Assembly: GCA_002069705.1 (NCBI GenBank)
Contig: MWBV01000005.1
Location: 1-45,104 of the forward strand
Direction of reading: 5' to 3'
From: Candidatus Diapherotrites archaeon ADurb.Bin253
GTDB taxonomy: Archaea > Nanobdellota > Nanobdellia > Pacearchaeales > GW2011-AR1
DNA: 45,104 bases
The stretch's first letter is position 1; each line of letters begins with the position of its first letter. The notes below the pieces were generated by a model that saw nothing but the letters and a program-made list of their open reading frames with translations, did not search any database and was not told the origin of the DNA. Position numbers and translations under genes: made by a program. Below, one piece after another: positions 40,155-45,104 of this stretch.

Positions 40155-41006
40155 TTAAGCAAAACTCGCATAAATAATACAAGCCAGAATAACTATTGAA
40201 GCAATTATATTTTTTTTATTTATTTTTTCTTTAAGGAAAATTTTTGCAAATAAGTAGATTAGAGCTGCTCCTAACATAAGTATTAATGTTGTTGAAACAA
40301 TTCCTATTTTTAGGTATCCATAATATGCAACGACTCTATATAAAACCCAGATTATTCCAACTGTAACTAAATCTATTTTTAATTTCTTATCTACTCCTGA
40401 AAGTTTTGTTCTGAAGAGAATTAGGCTAAATACAAATATTCCAAAACATCTCAGAAAATAGAAAGTTACAGGGGAATAAAGTTCAAGTATTAAATTAGAT
40501 ATTATTATTTCAAGAGCAAAAAAGAAACTTCCTATTATTGCTGCAGTGAAATATTTGTTGAATCTTAATTGTTCTTTATTTATGTGTGTTAATATAAGCA
40601 CTAACCCCGCTACAAGAGATGCAACTAAAACTTTTGGATTGCTTTCATATGCTCCTTGAAAAAACAAACTAAATAATACTGCAAGCAGAATAGTAAACAA
40701 TGGTTCAAGCATTTTTGCTGGTTCTAAATTGCTTATTTTTTCACCTTTCATTGAATAAAATGTAAAAAGGTTTGCAACCATTGAACAGATTACAACTGCA
40801 ATTAAGATTAGTATGTTTTTTAATTGTAAAGCTTGAGGGTCTAATTTCCAGAAAAAATAAAGCATAGGAAGCAATATTAAAGAGATTGTTAAAAATCCTA
40901 ATGTTTGGTATCTTCTGATATCAATTTCTTTTCTTTTCAGAATATGTCTTTCAAGGACAGTTCCTCCTGCCAGTGCGATTGCAGCTATTATTGGAAAGTA
41001 TATCAT
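40155..41006 (-). CDS. EamA/DMT-type transporter
   Basis: A 283-aa protein with about ten transmembrane helices in two five-helix halves, the layout of the drug/metabolite transporter superfamily. The first half ends near LEPLFTILLAVLFSLFFQG, with NLEPAKMLEPLFT as the usual half-end motif; the second ends LIYLFAKIFLKEKINKKNIIASIVILACIIYASF. The substrate is unknown; this superfamily carries amino acids, sugars, nucleosides and others. It converges on the radical SAM gene with 15 bases between. Confidence 0.87.
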   Translation of the reverse strand: MIYFPIIAAIALAGGTVLERHILKRKEIDIRRYQTLGFLTISLILLPMLYFFWKLDPQALQLKNILILIAVVICSMVANLFTFYSMKGEKISNLEPAKMLEPLFTILLAVLFSLFFQGAYESNPKVLVASLVAGLVLILTHINKEQLRFNKYFTAAIIGSFFFALEIIISNLILELYSPVTFYFLRCFGIFVFSLILFRTKLSGVDKKLKIDLVTVGIIWVLYRVVAYYGYLKIGIVSTTLILMLGAALIYLFAKIFLKEKINKKNIIASIVILACIIYASFA

Positions 41007-41101
41007 CTCTTTTAGTTAATGCTAAGTTATTAGCTATTAAAAAACTTTTGAAAAATTTATAATGAAAAAGCTTAAAAGTGCTGAAAAGTTTTACTTTTTA
41101 A

Positions 41102-41205
41102 GGGCCTATAAGCTAGCGGTAAACTGACTCGTTTACATGTTTGGTCGATTAAGAATTAACAAACTAAAAGCCGAGTATTCAGCGGTTCGACTCCGCTTAG
41201 GCCCA
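41102..41205 (+). tRNA. tRNA-Val (TAC) with a 33-nt intron
   Basis: Acceptor GGGCCTA pairs fully with TAGGCCC; D-loop AGCGGTA; T-arm AGCGG-TTCGACT-CCGCT; discriminator A. The anticodon stem ACTCG (41127-41131) pairs with CGAGT (41172-41176), and the loop reads TTTACA before the insert, so the anticodon is TAC. The insert 41138-41170 (33 nt) sits at the canonical position 37/38. Its ends TGTTTG and CAAACTA can pair, as in a bulge-helix-bulge for the archaeal splicing endonuclease. One D-stem pair is a C-A mismatch. No CCA is encoded. A GCTTAAAAGTG box is 26 nt upstream. Confidence 0.9.
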
Positions 41206-41277
41206 TTTGTTATTTAATTCTTATTTGCATTTTCAAATCATTTATATACTCTAATTACTCTGTATTCTTAATTAAAT

Positions 41278-41285
41278 TGGAGGTG
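41278..41285 (+). promoter_or_regulatory. Strong Shine-Dalgarno of the 114-aa gene
   Basis: TTGGAGGTG core lies 4 nt before the ATG at 41289, with a TTTATATAC box at 41241-41249 giving a leader of about 20 nt. This is an unusually strong site for this window and suggests high expression. Confidence 0.6.
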
Positions 41286-41288
41286 TAA

Positions 41289-41633
41289 ATGAAAAAAGCA
41301 CTTGATAAAGTAGGTGGATGGGCATTTATAATTGGCTTAGTTTTAGCTATTTTAATTGCCATATTTGGTGCTGAAGCAACTTGGCCAATATACTTATTGC
41401 TTTTCCTTGGAATTGTAGTAGGTATTTTGAATATAGGCAAGAAAGAAGTTAGCTCGTTTTTACTAGCAGCAGTTGCATTTATGTTTACCTTTACTTCTCT
41501 AGGTAAAGTAGTAGAGATAATACCTGTTCTAGGAGAACCATTAGCTAGATTTTTTAGCTTAATGAATGCATTTGTTGCTCCTGCAGCTGCAGTTGTTGCA
41601 TTCAAAGCATTGTTTGCTCACAGTAAGCACTAA
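41289..41633 (+). CDS. Small membrane protein, probably highly expressed
   Basis: A 114-aa protein with about three hydrophobic helices (near 9-28, 32-50 and 56-75) and a fourth Ala-rich segment (93-108), ending HSKH. No cysteines, few charges and no family recognised. The strong Shine-Dalgarno and a long T-rich tract just after the stop suggest a self-contained, well-expressed gene. Similar small membrane proteins are common in DPANN genomes without known function. Confidence 0.7.
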   Translation: MKKALDKVGGWAFIIGLVLAILIAIFGAEATWPIYLLLFLGIVVGILNIGKKEVSSFLLAAVAFMFTFTSLGKVVEIIPVLGEPLARFFSLMNAFVAPAAAVVAFKALFAHSKH

Positions 41634-41638
41634 AAATA

Positions 41639-41665
41639 TTTTTTGTTTTTATTTTTTGTTTTTCT
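41639..41665 (+). terminator. T-rich terminator
   Basis: Successive tracts of 6, 5, 6 and 5 T residues, separated by single G or A bases, follow the 114-aa gene. No stem is present; this is the poly-T type of archaeal terminator. Confidence 0.5.
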
Positions 41666-41725
41666 AAATCTAAATGATATATTATTTATCAAAAATATTA
41701 TAAATAATAATTTATTATAATTCTT

Positions 41726-41959
41726 ATGAGAAAAGAGTGTGCATTAAAAATTATATTTATAATTTCAATAGCAGGATTGTTGTTTTCAGGTTATTTGAGT
41801 TATACTGAATTAATTGCTGGATATTGTGCAGTTAGTGATTCAGGAGCTGGAGGATGTACAAATATTGCTGGAATCCCTGTTTGTGTTTATGGTTTTGTCA
41901 TGTATCTTGTTATATTTGTTATTTCTTTACTCGGATTAAGAAGCAAGAGTAAAAGATGA
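41726..41959 (+). CDS. Half-length VKOR-like membrane protein
   Basis: A 77-aa protein with two helices (about 8-28 and 53-72). The loop between them carries Cys34 and Cys44, then AGIPVCVYGFVMYL with Cys53. This matches the first half of VKOR, where two loop cysteines precede the FGLPLSLFGFLAY-like helix. The second half of VKOR, with the quinone-side CxxC, is absent. It may be a reduced version that works with another subunit, or a remnant. A TATAAATAA box lies about 24 nt before the ATG. It fits the thiol-redox theme of the window. Confidence 0.65.
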   Translation: MRKECALKIIFIISIAGLLFSGYLSYTELIAGYCAVSDSGAGGCTNIAGIPVCVYGFVMYLVIFVISLLGLRSKSKR

Positions 41960-42002
41960 ACTATTAAGATACTTTTTTAAATTAGTGTTTATTTAATAAT
42001 AT

Positions 42003-42506
42003 ATGAATACCCGATTTATCTTTTTAGGTATTTTCTTAACAATATTTCTTATTATTGGTGTTATTTATATTTTGAAGAAAAGAAAAGGTTCAATTGAATT
42101 AATTCCAGAAAAATACAATTATAATTTGGGAGAGAAGTTAAGTGGTAAGCTTGTTTTGAAACTTAGGAAACCAGCAAATAACAGTAAATTAATTATAGGT
42201 TTAAAATGTCAAAGGTCAGAAACAACATATTCAAATAATGAAAAAAGCACTAGTCATTATACTTTGTTTGACTTTAACTTTCCATTAGAAAATAATAAAG
42301 ATTATACTCCTGGAGAATATTCTTATGATTTTTCAATAGATATTCCTAAAAATTATTCTAAAGATGTTGGACCTATAGCTGGAAATATAATAAAATCAAT
42401 TAATTTTCTTAGAGGTAGAAATTCTTTTTTGAATTGGTATTTGTATTCTGAATTAAATTGTTCAGGTGTTGATTTAAATAAAGAGATTAAGATTAATGTT
42501 TCTTGA
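42003..42506 (+). CDS. Anchored arrestin/Spo0M-like beta-sandwich protein
   Basis: A 167-aa protein with an N-terminal transmembrane helix (about 5-25, FIFLGIFLTIFLIIGVIYIL). A basic stretch follows, then a beta-sandwich reading GSIELIPEKYNYNLGEKLSGKLVLKL...LIIGLKC with a closing NWYLYSELNCSGVDLNKEIKINV. The GE-x-x-x-G-x-L-x-L strand and the C-terminal Y-x-L strand recall the arrestin-N/Spo0M fold that binds protein partners. The topology places the sandwich either inside or outside; the charge pattern (KKRK just after the helix) suggests inside. The gene ends inside the end of ppsA (14-nt convergent overlap). Confidence 0.6.
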   Translation: MNTRFIFLGIFLTIFLIIGVIYILKKRKGSIELIPEKYNYNLGEKLSGKLVLKLRKPANNSKLIIGLKCQRSETTYSNNEKSTSHYTLFDFNFPLENNKDYTPGEYSYDFSIDIPKNYSKDVGPIAGNIIKSINFLRGRNSFLNWYLYSELNCSGVDLNKEIKINVS

Positions 42507-44922
42507 AATTTTGTTTTCTAAGTTTCTTTTCTGTTTCTGCAATTGCTATCTTTGTTTTTATTACAGTGTCTGGATTCAATGAAATAGAATCAATTCCACA
42601 TTCAACTAAGAATTGTGCAAAATCAGGGAAATCTGAAGGAGCTTGTCCACATATTCCTATTTTTCTGTTATATTTTTTGCATTTTTTTATTACTTCTGCA
42701 ATAAATCTTTTTACAGCTTCATTTCTTTCATCATAAATATCTGAAACTATTGAAGAATCTCTGTCTAATCCTAAAACTAATTGAGTTAAATCATTACTTC
42801 CAATTGAGAACCCATCAAATATTTTTGAGAATTCATCACACAATATTACATTTGAAGGAATTTCACACATAACATATACTTCTAATCCGTCTTTTCCTCT
42901 TTTAAGTCCGTTTTCTTCCATTATCTTTAATACTTTTTTTCCTTCCTCAACCGTTCTACAAAAAGGAATCATTAACTTTACATTTTTTAATCCAAATTCT
43001 TCTCTTACTTTTTTGAAAGCTTTACATTCAAGGACAAATCCTTCTTTGTATTCTTTTTTATAATATCTTGAAGCTCCTCTCCATCCAATCATTGGATTTT
43101 CTTCTTTTGGTTCATATTCTTTTCCTCCAATTAGATTTGCATATTCATTTGTTTTGAAGTCACTTGTTCTTACAATAACTTCTTTTGGATAAAATGCAGC
43201 TGCAATCATTCCTATACCTTCAGCAAGTTTATCAATAAAGAATTGTTCTTTGTTTTTGTATCCTTGAGTTAATTCATCTATTTCTTCTTTTACTTTTCCT
43301 TCAGGTAATTTTTTGTAATTTACTAAGGCCATAGGATGTATTTTTATGTTTGAGTTTATAATGAATTCTTCTCTTGCAAGTCCAACCCCATCATTAGGTG
43401 TAAAGCTTTGTTCAAATGCTTGATCTGGAGATCCAATATTCATCATTATCTTTGTTTTTGTTTTACCAATTTCTTTTAAGTTGTGTTTTTGAACAACAAA
43501 CTTGAGAATCCCTTCATATACACGTCCTCTTTCTCCTTCAGAACAACTTACAGTTACATGTTGTCCTTTTTTTATTTTTTCAGTTCCTTTATTTGTACCT
43601 ACAACACATGGGATTCCTAATTCTCTTGAAATAATTGCAGCATGACAAGTTCTTCCTCCTCTATTTGTTACAATTGCTGAAGCTATTTTCATTATAGGTT
43701 CCCAATCAGGGTCAGTCATATCTGTAACTAAAACCTCTCCTTTTTTGAAATTGTAAATTCCAGAAACATCTTTTATAACATTTGCTTTTCCAACTCCAAT
43801 CTTAGAGCCCACACTTCCTCCCTCAACAATTAGCTTTCCTTTTTGTTTTAAAATATATTCTTCTAAAACATTATGGTCTTTTTGACTTATAACTGTTTCA
43901 GGTCTTGCCTGAACAATGAATAATTTTTTTGTTTGTCCATCTTTTGCCCATTCAATATCCATTGGTCTGAATTTTTTTGATTTTTCAGAATAATAATCTT
44001 CAATTATGCAAGCCCATTTTGCTAACTGCAACACTTCTTCATCTGTCAAAGAGAATTTTTTTCTATCATCAGGGTCAACTGAAACATTCTTTGTTGGCTT
44101 TGTTCCCTCATTTGAATAAACTAATTTAATTAGTTTATCCCCTATTTTTCTTGAGATGATTGGTTTGAATCCTTTTTTCAGTGTTGGTTTATGAACATAA
44201 TATTCATCTGGATTTACTGCTCCTAAAACAATATTCTCTCCTAATCCATAAGAAGAAGTTATAAAAACAGCATCTTTAAATCCAGATTCTGTATCAATAG
44301 AGAACATTACTCCTGAACATGCTAAATCGCTTCTTACCATTTTTTGTACTCCAATTGAAAGAGCTATATTGAAATGGTCAAATCCTTTATCTACTCTGTA
44401 AGAGATTGCTCTGTTTGTGAAAAGAGAAGCAAAACACTTTTTACAAGATTCTATTAATGCTCTGCGTCCTTTTATATTAAGGAAAGTTTCTTGTTGGCCT
44501 GCAAAACTTGCATCAGGTAAATCCTCGGCAGTTGCAGAGCTTCTTACTGCAACATCAACATTATTTGTTTTATAGTATTTACATAATAATTCATAATTTT
44601 TTATTATCTCTTCTTCTAAATCTTTTGGAAGTTCACCAGATAAGATAGTGTCTCTTACTTTCTCTCCTCTTTCAGAAAGATTTCTTATATTGTGGGTGTC
44701 TAAATCAGAAAGAATTTTTTTTATTTTATCTTTTATTCCTGCTGATTCAAGAAAATATCTGTAAGCATTCGCAGTTATTGCAAAACCATTTGGAATTCTA
44801 ACTCCTTTTTTTGTTAATTCCCTATACATTTCACCAAGAGAAGCATTTTTTCCTCCAACCAAAGGAACATCTTCAATTGTTAAATCTTTAAACCATATAA
44901 CTCTTTCTTTTTTCTTGTCCAT
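42493..44922 (-). CDS. ppsA: Phosphoenolpyruvate synthase
   Basis: An 809-aa enzyme that makes PEP from pyruvate, ATP and water. The N-terminal ATP-grasp domain holds VGGKNASLGEM, VAVRSSATAEDLPDASFAGQQETFLN and the QARPET end. The central phosphohistidine domain has GGRTCHAAIISRELGIPCVVG with His427. The C-terminal pyruvate barrel has REEFIINS, IGWRGASRYY, GSNDLTQLVLGLDRDS and the catalytic Cys758 in GICGQAPSD. All key residues are present, so the enzyme should be active. It could feed gluconeogenesis. A short leader holds GGTGA just before the ATG and a TTTAAAAAC box farther up. Confidence 0.95.
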   Translation of the reverse strand: MDKKKERVIWFKDLTIEDVPLVGGKNASLGEMYRELTKKGVRIPNGFAITANAYRYFLESAGIKDKIKKILSDLDTHNIRNLSERGEKVRDTILSGELPKDLEEEIIKNYELLCKYYKTNNVDVAVRSSATAEDLPDASFAGQQETFLNIKGRRALIESCKKCFASLFTNRAISYRVDKGFDHFNIALSIGVQKMVRSDLACSGVMFSIDTESGFKDAVFITSSYGLGENIVLGAVNPDEYYVHKPTLKKGFKPIISRKIGDKLIKLVYSNEGTKPTKNVSVDPDDRKKFSLTDEEVLQLAKWACIIEDYYSEKSKKFRPMDIEWAKDGQTKKLFIVQARPETVISQKDHNVLEEYILKQKGKLIVEGGSVGSKIGVGKANVIKDVSGIYNFKKGEVLVTDMTDPDWEPIMKIASAIVTNRGGRTCHAAIISRELGIPCVVGTNKGTEKIKKGQHVTVSCSEGERGRVYEGILKFVVQKHNLKEIGKTKTKIMMNIGSPDQAFEQSFTPNDGVGLAREEFIINSNIKIHPMALVNYKKLPEGKVKEEIDELTQGYKNKEQFFIDKLAEGIGMIAAAFYPKEVIVRTSDFKTNEYANLIGGKEYEPKEENPMIGWRGASRYYKKEYKEGFVLECKAFKKVREEFGLKNVKLMIPFCRTVEEGKKVLKIMEENGLKRGKDGLEVYVMCEIPSNVILCDEFSKIFDGFSIGSNDLTQLVLGLDRDSSIVSDIYDERNEAVKRFIAEVIKKCKKYNRKIGICGQAPSDFPDFAQFLVECGIDSISLNPDTVIKTKIAIAETEKKLRKQNFKKH

Positions 44923-44992
44923 TTTTCACCACTTTTTATTAATATATTATTAATATAATAAAACTAGTTTTTAAACATTTCTTAATATAAAA

Positions 44993-45063
44993 TGCGCTCC
45001 CCGGGAATCGGACCCGGGCCACCTCGTTGGCAACGAGATATTCTACCATTAAACTAGGAACGC
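44993..45063 (-). tRNA. tRNA-Gly (GCC)
   Basis: A 71-nt cloverleaf on the minus strand. Acceptor GCGTTCC pairs with GGAGCGC (one T-G pair); D-loop AATGGTA; anticodon stem TCTCG/CGAGG with loop TTGCCAA gives anticodon GCC. T-arm CCGGG-TCCGATT-CCCGG, discriminator A. No CCA is encoded. A TTTAAATAATC box at about 45089-45101 is about 30 nt upstream. Confidence 0.95.
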
Positions 45064-45104
45064 ATCCAGTTTATTTTATACAAGAAGAGGATTATTTAAA
45101 GATT

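Overview
This window is AT-rich and compact, and comes from an archaeon. The evidence is an archaeal translation set (aIF2 gamma, aIF5B, S6e, archaeal-type S10), a group II chaperonin (thermosome), a PC4-like ssDNA-binding protein, an archaeal RecJ-like DHH nuclease, a tRNA-Val gene interrupted at the canonical 37/38 position, TATA-like boxes about 22-28 nt before start codons, and tRNA genes with no encoded CCA. The many small Cys-rich or single-pass surface proteins, the bacterial-type gyrase and the sparse metabolism suggest a DPANN lineage (Pacearchaeota/Woesearchaeota-like). That placement is inference; no 16S gene is present.

Layout. 1-5.1 kb: the end of a Cys-rich surface protein, an acyltransferase, tRNA-Asp followed by a patch of TGTAG-type repeats, a holin-like small membrane protein, a membrane-anchored lipase and a small anchored protein. 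5.1-8.3 kb (minus strand): an overlapping operon of a Cas4/RecB-like Fe-S nuclease, a GT2 glycosyltransferase and a membrane protein, then a secreted Cys-rich protein. 8.3-12.1 kb: aIF2 gamma (lacking its zinc knuckle), S6e, RecJ-like nuclease and a secreted coiled-coil protein. 12.2-16.3 kb: a MacB-like ABC exporter (ATPase plus two permeases) facing an anchored beta-sandwich surface protein. 16.4-20.2 kb: aIF5B, a zinc ribbon, lysine 2,3-aminomutase and a disordered protein.

20.2-24.3 kb: a redox/regulatory patch. A 47-aa DUF5320-like protein, a DUF134/UPF0251 HTH regulator and a CcdA-like thiol transporter form an operon behind a perfect 20-bp palindrome. Next to it lie an anchored thioredoxin-like protein, PC4, a 47-aa zinc-finger microprotein, an anchored cyclophilin, S10 and a membrane protein. 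24.4-31.1 kb: SerRS, an anchored unknown, a HAD phosphatase, a metallopeptidase overlapping a radical SAM/SPASM enzyme, a CofE-like ligase and two small genes. 31.2-36.2 kb: a four-gene operon gyrB-Nudix-zinc ribbon-gyrA. 36.4-41 kb: a CBS/zinc-ribbon protein, an 80-aa protein coupled to the thermosome, a second radical SAM/SPASM enzyme and an EamA transporter. 41-45.1 kb: intron-containing tRNA-Val, small membrane proteins including half of a VKOR, an arrestin-like anchored protein, PEP synthase and tRNA-Gly.

Two expression habits stand out. Many genes look leaderless, with a TTTAAA/TTTATA-like box centred about 22-28 nt before the ATG; this corrects several start codons. Co-transcribed genes are often joined by the exact string TAAAATG (stop, one A, start), and a minority of genes carry a clear Shine-Dalgarno sequence. 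The strongest candidates for new biology are the DUF5320/DUF134/CcdA operon with its operator, the metallopeptidase-radical SAM pair, the repeat patch beside tRNA-Asp, and the gyrase operon with two embedded accessory genes.
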